A stretch of 64,000 bases of DNA from the NCBI GenBank assembly GCA_021800275.1, contig JAJYZB010000009.1, positions 1-64,000 on the forward strand, given 5' to 3'. The translations under genes and the position numbers were made by a program. Positions 25,718-34,000 of the stretch are shown here, one piece after another (position 1 is the first letter of the stretch; every line of letters begins with the position of its first letter). Source of the stretch: a bacterium. GTDB taxonomy: Bacteria; Vulcanimicrobiota; JABDET01. The notes under the pieces are model-generated. The model saw only the letters and a program-made list of their open reading frames with translations. It was not told where the DNA came from and searched no databases.

Positions 25718-25873
25718 TTACTCCTCTTCTAGTTCTTCTAAGTCGTTTTCGCTTTCATAATTGTATTCCTCTTCTGATTCAATCGGCATTCCGCATTCAG
25801 GACAGGAGATCATTTCCCCTTTGATAGGAAGAACTGCTCCACAGGTTGGACATTCTATTGTTTTTTTAGGCAA
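25718..25873 (-). CDS. LysW-like zinc-ribbon mini-protein, 51 aa
   Basis: Too short for the ORF track. It starts TTG with an AAGGAGG site about seven bases upstream and reads PKKTIECPTCGAVLPIKG, ISCPECGMPIE, then an acidic tail ENDLEELEEE. Two CPxCG knuckles make a rubredoxin-like zinc ribbon. Size and acidic tail recall the amino-group carrier LysW, but the tail ends EEE and not in the EDWGE needed by known LysW systems. It lies between cysteine desulfurase and the stress genes. It could equally be a regulatory zinc ribbon; the coding call itself is strong. Confidence 0.8.
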   Translation of the reverse strand: MPKKTIECPTCGAVLPIKGEMISCPECGMPIESEEEYNYESENDLEELEEE

Positions 25874-25902
25874 TGGATTTCCTCCTTTAAATTATTTTAA
25901 AA

Positions 25903-27078
25903 TTATGCTGTATAACTAAGTGAAGAGGCAGCTCGTAGTTTTTGAACGGATTGAGGCAAGATCTTTAAAACTGCCTCAATGTCTTCAGAACTGGTAAATT
26001 TTCCAAGGGAGAAGCGGATAGAACTTTTTGCTTCATCTGGTGTCCGGCCAATTGCGATCAGAACGCGAGATGGGTCGGCTGCCCCTGCGGCGCAGGCAGA
26101 ACCGGCAGAACATGAAATTTTTGATAGGTCTAAATTGATTAAAAGAGCTTCTCCATCCACGTGCTTAAAGGTTAAGTTTAGGAAACCAGGAAGTCTTTTT
26201 TCTGGATCTCCATTGAGAAGAACGTGGCTGATTTTTTCCATCAGTGAATTTTCAAGTTTACTGCGCAGAGTAAGAATTTTTTTTGAGTCTTTATCTCGAT
26301 CTCGCATGAGAATTGCAGCAGCTTTTCCAAAGCCAGCAATCCCAGGCATATTTTCTGTGCCTGGGCGTACTTTTCTTTCCTGTTCTCCTCCCAATGAGAG
26401 AGGCTTAAAAGGAGTTCCTCTTTTTAAATAAAGGGCGCCCACTCCTTTTGGGGCATAAATTTTATGGGCAGAAATGGTCAGGGCATCCACGGCAAGATTC
26501 TGCACATCAATGGTTAGGTATGGGAACGCTTGTACAGCGTCTGTGTGGAAATAAAGGTTGTGAAGTTTAGCTATTTTTACTAATTCCTCAATGGGCTGGA
26601 TAGTTCCAATTTCATTGTTAGCCATCATGATGGTAACCAGAACACTTTCTTTTTTAATAGCTTTTTTAAGAGATTCTGGTTCAACCAGTCCATTGGAAGA
26701 AGCAGGCAGGCGGGTTATTTGAAATCCTTCCTCTTCTAGAATTTGGCAGGCTCCAAGCACTGCGCTGTGCTCAATAGAGCTTGTAATAATGTGGTTTCCT
26801 TTGTTTTTTAGGGCATGCGCAATTCCAAGGACAGCTAGATGATCTGATTCTGTTCCACCAGAAGTGAAAAAGATCTCATCTGGTTTTGCCTTAATCGCCT
26901 GAGACACTTGCTCTCTCGTTGTTTCACGGTATTCCCTTGCTTTTTGTCCATCTTGATGCAGGCTGGAAGGATTGCCAAACTCGGCAAGCATGACTTTTTG
27001 AACCTCTGCAGCCACTTCTGGCAGAACAGGAGTCGTTGCTGCATAGTCTAGATAAATTCTGTGCATTTTGGTTTTCAT
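25903..27078 (-). CDS. iscS: cysteine desulfurase (NifS/IscS family)
   Basis: PLP enzyme releasing sulfur from cysteine for Fe-S clusters or tRNA thiolation. Features: IYLDYAATTPVLPEV, FTSGGTESDHLAV, SIEHSAV, HTDAVQAFPY, PLP Lys in LTISAHKIYAPKGVG, and the persulfide Cys in ISCSAGSACAAG. About 391 residues. The track start lies within the upstream reductase gene; ATG 27078 is the first plausible start clear of it (ATG 27066, MHRIYLDYAATT, is an alternative). No iscU or mnmA neighbour is present. Confidence 0.93.
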   Translation of the reverse strand: MKTKMHRIYLDYAATTPVLPEVAAEVQKVMLAEFGNPSSLHQDGQKAREYRETTREQVSQAIKAKPDEIFFTSGGTESDHLAVLGIAHALKNKGNHIITSSIEHSAVLGACQILEEEGFQITRLPASSNGLVEPESLKKAIKKESVLVTIMMANNEIGTIQPIEELVKIAKLHNLYFHTDAVQAFPYLTIDVQNLAVDALTISAHKIYAPKGVGALYLKRGTPFKPLSLGGEQERKVRPGTENMPGIAGFGKAAAILMRDRDKDSKKILTLRSKLENSLMEKISHVLLNGDPEKRLPGFLNLTFKHVDGEALLINLDLSKISCSAGSACAAGAADPSRVLIAIGRTPDEAKSSIRFSLGKFTSSEDIEAVLKILPQSVQKLRAASSLSYTA

Positions 27079-27097
27079 TTTCGCTGCGCGTTCTGGT

Positions 27098-28288
27098 TCA
27101 ACACAGAGAAAAAGAAGTCCTGCTAGAAAAGAGGTTTCTGCGCACAAGCTGAATCATGACCGCTCTGATATCTGGAACTTTTGAAAGAGCAAAAATCAAA
27201 TCTCGGTGGCGGTCAAAATTAGCATGCTGATAAAGCACATCTTGAAGTTCTTTTTTCTTCAGCAATTGAGTTAAGTAGTTCAAATCAGCATCCTGAATTT
27301 TTTCGAAAATTTTGCGAAAATAAAGTCCTGCTTTTAATTCAAATCCTAGTTGTTTCTGCCACATAAAATGATATTGTTTAAGTAAAGGCGGGGAAAAATC
27401 TCCATTTTTATAGGATTTTAAACCCATAGAAACAGCTGCCTCAGCTCCAATTAGTCCATAATAAATCCCTCCCCCTGTTGTTGTTTTTACCTGTCCAGCC
27501 ACATCTCCAACTGCCATGAGGCGATTTTCAACAGTGGAATTAGAAGGACCTAGGGGTATTCTGCTTGCTCTTGGTTTTCCTAAAACTCGAATCAGTCTTT
27601 CTTTTAAAAAAGGGGAATTGAATAGTTTTTCTAAATAAAGACTGGCATTCTGCAAAGTGATTAACCCTGTTTTGGCTATTTTTTCATGAGTGGGAACTGC
27701 CCAGGCGAATGAGCCAGGGGCAATTTTTGAGCCTAGAAATAGCTCAATCGTTGGAATGTTATTGATTTCTACTTCTACCTGTACACCTCTAATATACTGC
27801 GGGGGTTCTCCCAAGTGACTTTGACGAGCAAGATTGGAGGTAGAACCAGTGGCTAAAACAACTATTTTTGCTTGATGTACCGTTGTCTGCTGCCCGGGAG
27901 TCACTGCTTGCACTGTGACTTGTGATGGTTCTTGAGATATAGAAGAAACTTTGTGATTCAAGAAAAAATGAACCCCTTCTTTTTCAGCTTCATGAGCAAG
28001 GGTTAAATCCAGTTTTTGTCTGTTTAGAATAAAAGCTGTGATATGGGGAAGAATAATAGATTCTCCTTCAGGGGAGAAGATCTTAAACTCATTGACCTGC
28101 TTCCAAACACAAGATTTGGTTTGTGGAAATTGATCAAGCATTGATTGGCCTACTACCCCTGTGCAGTGAACTGGGATTCCAATCTCGGAATGTTCTTCCA
28201 GCAGCGCTGTTTTCATGCCGGCTTTCGCAAATCCTCTGGCTGTCCATGAACCAGTTGGTCCGCCACCAACAACAATAATGTCCCACAT
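27098..28288 (-). CDS. geranylgeranyl reductase-family flavoprotein
   Basis: 396 residues. FAD-binding DIIVVGGGPTGSWTARGFAKAG at the N terminus, the family Cys block GIPVHCTGVVG, FILNRQKLDLTLAHEAEKEGV, and the second FAD block RLMAVGDVAGQVKTTTGGGIYYGLIGAEAAV. Relatives saturate isoprenoid double bonds in chlorophyll, archaeal ether lipids or menaquinone side chains; others act on different substrates. With ispH and dxs nearby on the chromosome, isoprenoid or quinone reduction is plausible. It opens the long minus-strand stress operon. Confidence 0.9.
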   Translation of the reverse strand: MWDIIVVGGGPTGSWTARGFAKAGMKTALLEEHSEIGIPVHCTGVVGQSMLDQFPQTKSCVWKQVNEFKIFSPEGESIILPHITAFILNRQKLDLTLAHEAEKEGVHFFLNHKVSSISQEPSQVTVQAVTPGQQTTVHQAKIVVLATGSTSNLARQSHLGEPPQYIRGVQVEVEINNIPTIELFLGSKIAPGSFAWAVPTHEKIAKTGLITLQNASLYLEKLFNSPFLKERLIRVLGKPRASRIPLGPSNSTVENRLMAVGDVAGQVKTTTGGGIYYGLIGAEAAVSMGLKSYKNGDFSPPLLKQYHFMWQKQLGFELKAGLYFRKIFEKIQDADLNYLTQLLKKKELQDVLYQHANFDRHRDLIFALSKVPDIRAVMIQLVRRNLFSSRTSFSLC

Positions 28289-28459
28289 TTGTTTTTCGGG
28301 TTTCTATAAAGTACCTAGGATTCCTTTGTCAGACTTAGAGATTGGGTTAAAATGTTCACAAAACATTAACAATTTAGCAGCAGATTGGCAGCATTTGCTC
28401 CTTTACTATTTTTACAAAAGAGGGATAAAAATAGTAGGTTCATTGCGGAGGTGTTTATA

Positions 28460-28987
28460 ATGAAAAAAGTTTATTGTATTTCACTTATTGCAGCCATGAT
28501 TTTTATTTTCATGACCTCTTCAGCCTCAGCTAATTCTCCTACAGTGAAAGAATTGGCGGCAAGTGTTAGAAGATTGGCAAATCAAGGGATTGTTTTTAAA
28601 AAAGATGTGGTTCTGCCCGCCGCAGAGCTCCAGGATGAGTTAAATATAATGAATAAAGTATCAGCTTTACAGAGTCTTGCTTATTATGTTAAAACAAGGG
28701 GACCTGTGAGTTACAGGGAAGTCACTGCCGAACTTCAGGCTTTTAGGCAGAGACATCCCAAAATGGCAAAAATCATTAGAGTGAAAGTTCTGCCGCGAGC
28801 CTTAAAAAAAGTTTCTCAGAAAGTTACTAAAATCCAGGCCAATGTTGATTTTATGTTCTATTCTGGCTTAGGAGTTATATCTAACAAAACACTTCAAAAT
28901 AGTTCTGAGGCAGTTTCTCTCGGATTAGATATGGAGGATGCAGCTTTTACCACCGCTGAAATGGTGAAATCAGGAAATAATCCGTAA
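28460..28987 (+). CDS. secreted hypothetical protein, 175 aa
   Basis: Clear signal peptide (KKVYCISLIAAMIFIFMTSSASA, cleavage after SASA). The mature part is helical, with VKELAASVRRLANQGIVFKK and LQSLAYYVKTRGPVSYREVTAELQAFRQRHPKMAKIIRVKVLP. I recognise no family. The ATG has GGAGG eight bases upstream; the track start further upstream is spurious. The gene is a single transcription unit: divergent from the reductase operon and followed by a strong terminator. A perfect inverted repeat, CTATTTTTA/TAAAAATAG, lies at about 28404-28435 in its leader. Confidence 0.75.
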   Translation: MKKVYCISLIAAMIFIFMTSSASANSPTVKELAASVRRLANQGIVFKKDVVLPAAELQDELNIMNKVSALQSLAYYVKTRGPVSYREVTAELQAFRQRHPKMAKIIRVKVLPRALKKVSQKVTKIQANVDFMFYSGLGVISNKTLQNSSEAVSLGLDMEDAAFTTAEMVKSGNNP

Positions 28988-29013
28988 TCCCGTTGATAAA
29001 GAAGGTTAATAGG

Positions 29014-29043
29014 AGTAGTGGTTTTAAAACCACTACTTTTTTT
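29014..29043 (+). terminator. Rho-independent terminator
   Basis: Perfect palindrome AGTAGTGGTTTT-AAAACCACTACT followed by a run of Ts, 27 bases after the stop of the secreted-protein gene. There is no T run on the minus strand, so it acts in one direction only. Confidence 0.93.
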
Positions 29044-29085
29044 ATTCTTGAAGAGAGAAGAACGATGCTCGAAAAGGAGGATGGG

Positions 29086-30075
29086 TCAGGTTTTTATGCG
29101 GAAAGAGGTTTTAAACTGCTGACTGGCATTTATAACTGCTTCCTGGATCGGTCCTTCCAGTTGAGGGTTATAGGAACCGGGGACCAGGGTACTCAGCAGC
29201 GAGGGAGAATTTCCAATAGGGGCATCTGAATTTGATGCTAACTCTGTTTTTTTTTCGAGTAGAAATTGCTGCATGCTGCTTGTATATTCTTGGATTTTTT
29301 GTCCTTCTGGAGATTGGCTTAATTGATTGGTAAAATCACTTTCTTCGTCTTTAAATCGTTTAAAAAGTTCATCTGCTTTTTCTTTTAATTCTGAAGTGGG
29401 AAGCCCAACTTTTAAAATATTCATTTGCAGGTTTTGTTCGAAATCATTGAGACCTGTTTCGGCTTTTGCCACTGATGCCTGAAGCTGAGCCTGCACCTGA
29501 GGATCTGTTAACTGATTGATGTTGTTTTGTATTTGTGTCTGATAAGAATCTGTAAAATTTTTAATGTAGGCTTGTTTTTGTTCTGCTGTGTTTTGTTGGA
29601 AAAGTGTCGTTTGTTTTGCTTCCCAATTTTGTCTTGCAGTGGTTTGAGCAGGTGTTTCTGCCCCATTGAAAAGTTTTGGATTTCCTTGTGAATCCTGGAG
29701 AGGATTCCCGCTTTGAGCAAATTCATAATGTTGGGAAGAAAAAAGCTCGGTTTTTTCCTGGGAGAGTTTTCCAAATTCATTTGACCAGATTGTGCTGTGA
29801 ACACTGTAGAAAGTGTTTGCTTTTTGCGCGGCTGAGTCTGCCGCCTCAGTTGGCACTGCGGGAAGGCCTGACGTGTTTAAAAGCTGCTGCTCTTCTTCTT
29901 TCTGCATTTCCATCTGCCGCTGCATGGTAAGCATTTCCTGGTTCATTCGATTAAATATCTGCTGCTGAGTTTGCTGATTTTCTGTCATGTTTTGAAAAAC
30001 TGTTTGAGCCACTCCTGATTGGTTTTTTCCACCAAGAAAGTGAGTAATTCCTAGAGCAAGTCCTGCCATTTGCAT
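29086..30075 (-). CDS. Gln-rich coiled-coil hypothetical protein, 329 aa
   Basis: Rich in Gln, Glu, Asn and Ala throughout: QNMTENQQTQQQIFNRMNQEM, a charged helix MQRQMEMQKEEEQQLL, and QTQIQNNINQLTDPQVQAQL. Coiled coils and long helices are expected. There is no signal peptide, though the first 14 residues are apolar (MAGLALGITHFLGG). A TATAAT ends only six bases before the ATG, so the message may have no leader. No family is recognised. A role as a scaffold or surface-associated protein is only a guess. Confidence 0.7.
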   Translation of the reverse strand: MQMAGLALGITHFLGGKNQSGVAQTVFQNMTENQQTQQQIFNRMNQEMLTMQRQMEMQKEEEQQLLNTSGLPAVPTEAADSAAQKANTFYSVHSTIWSNEFGKLSQEKTELFSSQHYEFAQSGNPLQDSQGNPKLFNGAETPAQTTARQNWEAKQTTLFQQNTAEQKQAYIKNFTDSYQTQIQNNINQLTDPQVQAQLQASVAKAETGLNDFEQNLQMNILKVGLPTSELKEKADELFKRFKDEESDFTNQLSQSPEGQKIQEYTSSMQQFLLEKKTELASNSDAPIGNSPSLLSTLVPGSYNPQLEGPIQEAVINASQQFKTSFRIKT

Positions 30076-30081
30076 AGAATT

Positions 30082-30090
30082 ATTATACCA
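30082..30090 (-). promoter_or_regulatory. extended -10 promoter giving a leaderless-looking start
   Basis: TGG-TATAAT on the minus strand, six bases before the ATG of the Gln-rich gene. A start site about seven bases past the -10 falls on the A of ATG. No good -35 lies 17 bases upstream, so the extended -10 would carry recognition. An inverted repeat AATTTGT-TT-ACAAATT lies further upstream. Confidence 0.6.
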
Positions 30091-30170
30091 TAAAATTGTT
30101 AAATTTATATTTCTAATTTGTAAACAAATTTTTAATAATTTTTAATGGTTGAATAAACTTCTATTTGTTC

Positions 30171-31445
30171 TTAGATTTTTGTTATTCCACCCATATAGGA
30201 TCTCAATACTTCTGGGATAACGATGGTCCCATCTTTTTCCTGATAGTTTTCAAGAATCGCAATGACCACTCTTGGCAGAGCTAATCCTGAGCCATTTAAG
30301 GTGTGAACAAATTCGGGTTTTTCTTGAGGTCCTCGGCGAAATCTGATATTGGCCCTTCTTGCCTGGAAAGCTTCGAAATTAGATACTGAAGAGACCTCAA
30401 GCCACTTTTCTTCAGAAGGGGACCAGGCTTCCAGATCATAGCATTTTGCAGCAGAGAATCCCATGTCTCCCGCGCAGAGCAAAATCACACGATAAGGGAT
30501 TTGGAGGACTTGGAGTATTTCTTCAGCATCATGTAACAGTTTTTCGTGTTCCTGATAGGAGGTTTCAGGAGTGGTCAGTTTCACTAGTTCTACTTTATCG
30601 AATTGGTGCAGTCTTTTAAGCCCTCTGGTTTCGACTCCTGCTGCTCCAGCCTCCCTGCGAAAACAGGCGGTGTAAGAGGCATAATATTTAGGAAGTTCGT
30701 CAAAGTTTAAAATTTCGTCACGATGAAGGTTTGTTACTGGTACCTCTGCTGTAGGAATTAAGAACAGGTCATCCTTTTCACAGCAGTACATATCTTCTTC
30801 GAATTTTGGAAGCTGACCTGTTCCAATCATAGTCTCTCGTTTTACCAGGTAAGGGGGATAAATTTCTCGATAACCGTGTTTATCAACGTGGAAATCCAAC
30901 ATGAATTGGATCAGAGCTCTTTGGAGTTTTGCTCCTGCTCCTACATAAAGAGAAAAGAGTGACCCTGAGAGTTTTGAAGCCCTCTTCTGATCAATGATGC
31001 CCAGAGATTCTCCGATTTCCCAATGGGGTTTCACAGGAAATAGAAATTTCCTTTTCTCTCCCCAGGTTCTGATCACCTGATTTTCTGAAGCGTCTTTTCC
31101 GAAAGGAACGGTTTCATGGGGAAGATTAGGAAAGTAGAAAAGCAAATGGTTTAGTTTGTTTTCATTTTCTTTTAATTCGTTTTCTATTTCTTTGATTTTA
31201 AGATTAATTTTTTTTACTTCTTCTTGCTTTTCGTTTGTGTTTTCTCCGGATTTTTTTAATTTTCCGATCTGGTCAGAGGCTTCGTTTCTTTCTTTTTTAA
31301 GCTCATCGGATTGAGCAATAAGCCGCCGCCAGTTTTCATCCAGGGATAGGAAATCATCTAATAGTGAAACCGAAGTTCCACTCCTTTTTAGCAACCCTTC
31401 TCTTACTTTTTCAGGCTGCTGCCTGATAAATTTTTGTTCCAGCAT
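30171..31445 (-). CDS. serS: serine--tRNA ligase
   Basis: Class-II synthetase, 424 residues. The N-terminal antiparallel coiled coil (about residues 25-105, [19 protein letters not shown]) grips the long arm of tRNA-Ser. Motif 2 is [27 protein letters not shown] and motif 3 is [20 protein letters not shown]. The ATG overlaps the last base of the PilT paralogue stop, so it is cotranscribed with that gene and the radical SAM gene. No T-box leader is present. Confidence 0.97.
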   Translation of the reverse strand: MLEQKFIRQQPEKVREGLLKRSGTSVSLLDDFLSLDENWRRLIAQSDELKKERNEASDQIGKLKKSGENTNEKQEEVKKINLKIKEIENELKENENKLNHLLFYFPNLPHETVPFGKDASENQVIRTWGEKRKFLFPVKPHWEIGESLGIIDQKRASKLSGSLFSLYVGAGAKLQRALIQFMLDFHVDKHGYREIYPPYLVKRETMIGTGQLPKFEEDMYCCEKDDLFLIPTAEVPVTNLHRDEILNFDELPKYYASYTACFRREAGAAGVETRGLKRLHQFDKVELVKLTTPETSYQEHEKLLHDAEEILQVLQIPYRVILLCAGDMGFSAAKCYDLEAWSPSEEKWLEVSSVSNFEAFQARRANIRFRRGPQEKPEFVHTLNGSGLALPRVVIAILENYQEKDGTIVIPEVLRSYMGGITKI

Positions 31446-32509
31446 TAGATTGGCAGAGCCGACATTCGTTTTAACTCTTCGGGTCGAGCTACTTTTGCTT
31501 GAGCATCTTCCACATTAATCAAGTTCTTTTTTGAAAGATTGCGAACGTATAATTCCTGAGTGATCATTCCTTGTTCCCTGTTGTTATTCATTAAAGTGAT
31601 CAATTGAGGTATCTTCCCTTCTCTAATAGCATTTCTAACATTGGTAGTTCCTATTAAAATTTCTAATCCTAGAACAGCCCCTCCCCCTTTTTTATTTAGC
31701 AAAAGTTGGCTGACTGCGATTTCGAGTCCTGCCGAGATCTGGTTTCTAATAATTTGTTGATAATGAGGAGGCGCCAGCTCTATCATTTGTTCTAAAGCCA
31801 TGATGACCCCATTTGCTGTTGTCGTGCCAATGACAAGGATTCCAGAAGATGCCGCCGCTAAAACTCCCATCATTGTTTCAAAATCTGCAAATTCTGTTAC
31901 TGCCAGCACATCAGGGTTTTGGCGCATTGCTGTCTGAAGAGCCTGTTTGAAAGTTGGCGCATCGGTCCCGATTTCTCTTTGATAAATGACGCCTTTTTTG
32001 TTTCGAAGCAGGAATTCAATTGGATTTTCAAGGCTCACAATTTGGCTTGAGCGATTTTCTAACAGATAATCCAGCAGGGCCGCGAGTGTTTGCGATTTTC
32101 CGCTTCCTTTAGGACCAGCAATTAAAATTAATCCCTGGGGTTTCGTCGCAATTTCTCTTAACAGGTTTGGAAGTCCAAGATCTTCTAATGACTGCGGAGT
32201 AGGGGGGGTTAACCGAAAAACAGCAGCTAGGGTGCCCCTTTGGTAAAAAATATTGGCACGAAACCGACTAACTCCTTCAACACTGTATGCGGTATTGAAT
32301 TCCCTCTGTTTTTCCAGAATTTCTTTTTGAGAAGGGGTGAGCACATTCTCTAAAGTTGCTTTAACATCGGCAGCAGATAAGATTTCATTAGTTAAAGGTA
32401 GAAGCTGATTTTCGGTAGATTTATACAGAGGAGGGCTTCCTCCAACGAGATGCAGAATTAAGCCTTTTCGCTCAATCATAAGAATAAGAAGCTGATTTAG
32501 ATTTACCAT
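31445..32509 (-). CDS. degenerate PilT-like ATPase paralogue
   Basis: 354 residues aligning end to end with PilT, but key positions are changed. Walker A is [10 protein letters not shown] (kept). The Asp box reads [15 protein letters not shown] where PilT has IEDPIE. Walker B is [13 protein letters not shown] where PilT has VGEMRDPET. The His box reads [14 protein letters not shown] where PilT has GHLVLSTLHT, so both histidines are gone. Nucleotide binding may persist while efficient hydrolysis is doubtful. It sits between a radical SAM gene and serS, away from the pilBTC operon. A PilU-like accessory or regulatory subunit is the best guess. Confidence 0.85.
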   Translation of the reverse strand: MVNLNQLLILMIERKGLILHLVGGSPPLYKSTENQLLPLTNEILSAADVKATLENVLTPSQKEILEKQREFNTAYSVEGVSRFRANIFYQRGTLAAVFRLTPPTPQSLEDLGLPNLLREIATKPQGLILIAGPKGSGKSQTLAALLDYLLENRSSQIVSLENPIEFLLRNKKGVIYQREIGTDAPTFKQALQTAMRQNPDVLAVTEFADFETMMGVLAAASSGILVIGTTTANGVIMALEQMIELAPPHYQQIIRNQISAGLEIAVSQLLLNKKGGGAVLGLEILIGTTNVRNAIREGKIPQLITLMNNNREQGMITQELYVRNLSKKNLINVEDAQAKVARPEELKRMSALPI

Positions 32510-32515
32510 TGAGAT

Positions 32516-33802
32516 TTATGAAACTTTAGCTTGATGAGCGATCGCGCAGTTCCCATCAGGTTGATTCAGGTTTTTTTCTGTAAACAGAGCCCTGGCTCTA
32601 CAGCCGCCTCTGCAGCTCGAAAAATAGTTGCAGGCAGAACAGGTCTGGTTTCCTTCCAGCATTCTGAATTTGTCTAGTTCTTGAGATTGATCCCATATTT
32701 GTTTTAAAGATTTTTCTCGGATCGTTCCTGCAGGGAAAAGATCCTTTAAAAATCCAGTAGGGGAAACAGTTCCCCTTGGATCGATGTGACAGATTAAAGT
32801 TCCGCATTTGCACCCAAACCCTTCAAACATCAGGTTTTGGCCTGCTCGGAAAGGGACATAATGGGGAATTTCAATCTTTATATGTGTGTTTTTTTGAATT
32901 TTTAAGGCGGCTTCCCATAAACGATTAGCTTCTTCAAAAGTTAAAAGCATCTGAGGATTTTGAGTTGCTCTGCCAACTGGCATGATCGTTTCTAACAGGA
33001 TTTTTTCTACTTTTAGTTTTTCAGCAATTCTGATTAAGGAAGGAAGCTCAGAAATGTTGGGTTTCATGAAAACCATCTGAAGGGAGATAGGGATGCTTAA
33101 TTCTTTTAAATTTTTAATCCCTCGTAAAGTTTTTCGAAAAGATCCTGATTTTCCACGAATATAATCATAAATTTTTTCGCTTCCCCCTTCCATGCTAATT
33201 TTTAGGGCTCTAATTTTCAGTCCTTTTAGTTTTTTCACAATCTCTTTTGTGGCTGCTGCCGCATTGGTTGAAATTCGCACAGATATACCACGCAGATTAG
33301 CGTGAGCGATAATTTCATGGAGGTCATCCCTTAGAAGAGGTTCACCTCCTCCGAGCGATAATTCGAAGCATCCGATAGTAGCCATTTCATCTATTAATTT
33401 TTTGACTTCAGATGTTTTTAATTCGTCGGGATAAGAGTTTCCAGAAGAAGAAAAGCAGTGGCGGCAGGAGAAATTGCACGATTTTGTTGTGGAGAAGTAA
33501 ACTTTTAAAGGGGCTGATAAGTGCTCCTCTTTTGAGAGGTCTCTTCCTATAAAAGTACCTGTAAATTTTCCTTTCGAATCTAAAATTTCAATGCTCTGGC
33601 ATAATTGCACAAAGGTTTCAAAATTTCTCTGCTGGATTCTGCCCTCCATTATTTTATAAATTTGAGACAGAGTTTTTGTTTCTGTTAATTCGAAAATTTC
33701 TGCGGCATCGTGGTCAAAGGGGATATAATCTGCCCTTTCTCGATCGTAAATAATAGATCCGAAATGCTCTTTCCTCCCGATAAATCTTGTCAGTCCTGTC
33801 AA
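32516..33802 (-). CDS. radical SAM/SPASM protein with fused PqqD-like domain
   Basis: 428 residues. The first 85 or so resemble PqqD peptide-binding (RRE) domains (DYIPFDHDAAEIFELTETKTLSQIY). The radical SAM core has CNFSCRHC for the SAM cluster and SLGGGEPLLRDDL. The C-terminal SPASM region has Cys in FGCKCGTLICHIDPRGTVSPTGF and TCSACNYFSSCRGGCRA. The pattern is closest to PqqE/MftC-type peptide maturases or AhbD/NirJ heme enzymes. TTG start with a GGGAGG site. I found no precursor peptide within 200 bases upstream, so the substrate could be encoded elsewhere. Confidence 0.88.
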   Translation of the reverse strand: MTGLTRFIGRKEHFGSIIYDRERADYIPFDHDAAEIFELTETKTLSQIYKIMEGRIQQRNFETFVQLCQSIEILDSKGKFTGTFIGRDLSKEEHLSAPLKVYFSTTKSCNFSCRHCFSSSGNSYPDELKTSEVKKLIDEMATIGCFELSLGGGEPLLRDDLHEIIAHANLRGISVRISTNAAAATKEIVKKLKGLKIRALKISMEGGSEKIYDYIRGKSGSFRKTLRGIKNLKELSIPISLQMVFMKPNISELPSLIRIAEKLKVEKILLETIMPVGRATQNPQMLLTFEEANRLWEAALKIQKNTHIKIEIPHYVPFRAGQNLMFEGFGCKCGTLICHIDPRGTVSPTGFLKDLFPAGTIREKSLKQIWDQSQELDKFRMLEGNQTCSACNYFSSCRGGCRARALFTEKNLNQPDGNCAIAHQAKVS

Positions 33803-34000
33803 TTTCCCTCCCCCTGCTGTTTTTTACATTTTCCCCCTCTCTCCTGAGGCGAGAAAAAATTCTGTTATTTTTTTCTATTTTGCATAAAGGATTCCTTCAA
33901 ATAATGGTGTATTCGCATAATTAGATTAAATATTTCAGCCAGGAGCAGCTGGATTAACTAAGATCCTGGGGGAGAGCTTAAAACTCTAAGGAGGCCTTGT

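Noticed and set aside
27079-27147. N-terminal extension of cysteine desulfurase
   Set aside because: Overlaps the upstream reductase gene and precedes the conserved IYLDYAATT start with unrelated sequence.
28289-28459. Promoter of the reductase operon (CTGACA with a TTATAG/TTTATA hexamer)
   Set aside because: The -10 match is poor; a promoter must exist in this divergent region but I cannot fix it.
31446-31520. T-box leader for serS
   Set aside because: serS overlaps the PilT-like gene by one base, leaving no space for a leader.
33890-33930. ARG box operator upstream of argF
   Set aside because: Two GCATAA steps in AT-rich DNA do not match the 18-bp operator well enough.
33803-34000. RiPP precursor peptide for the radical SAM enzyme
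   Set aside because: Only a six-codon ORF (MQNRKK) was found on the minus strand; no credible leader/core peptide.
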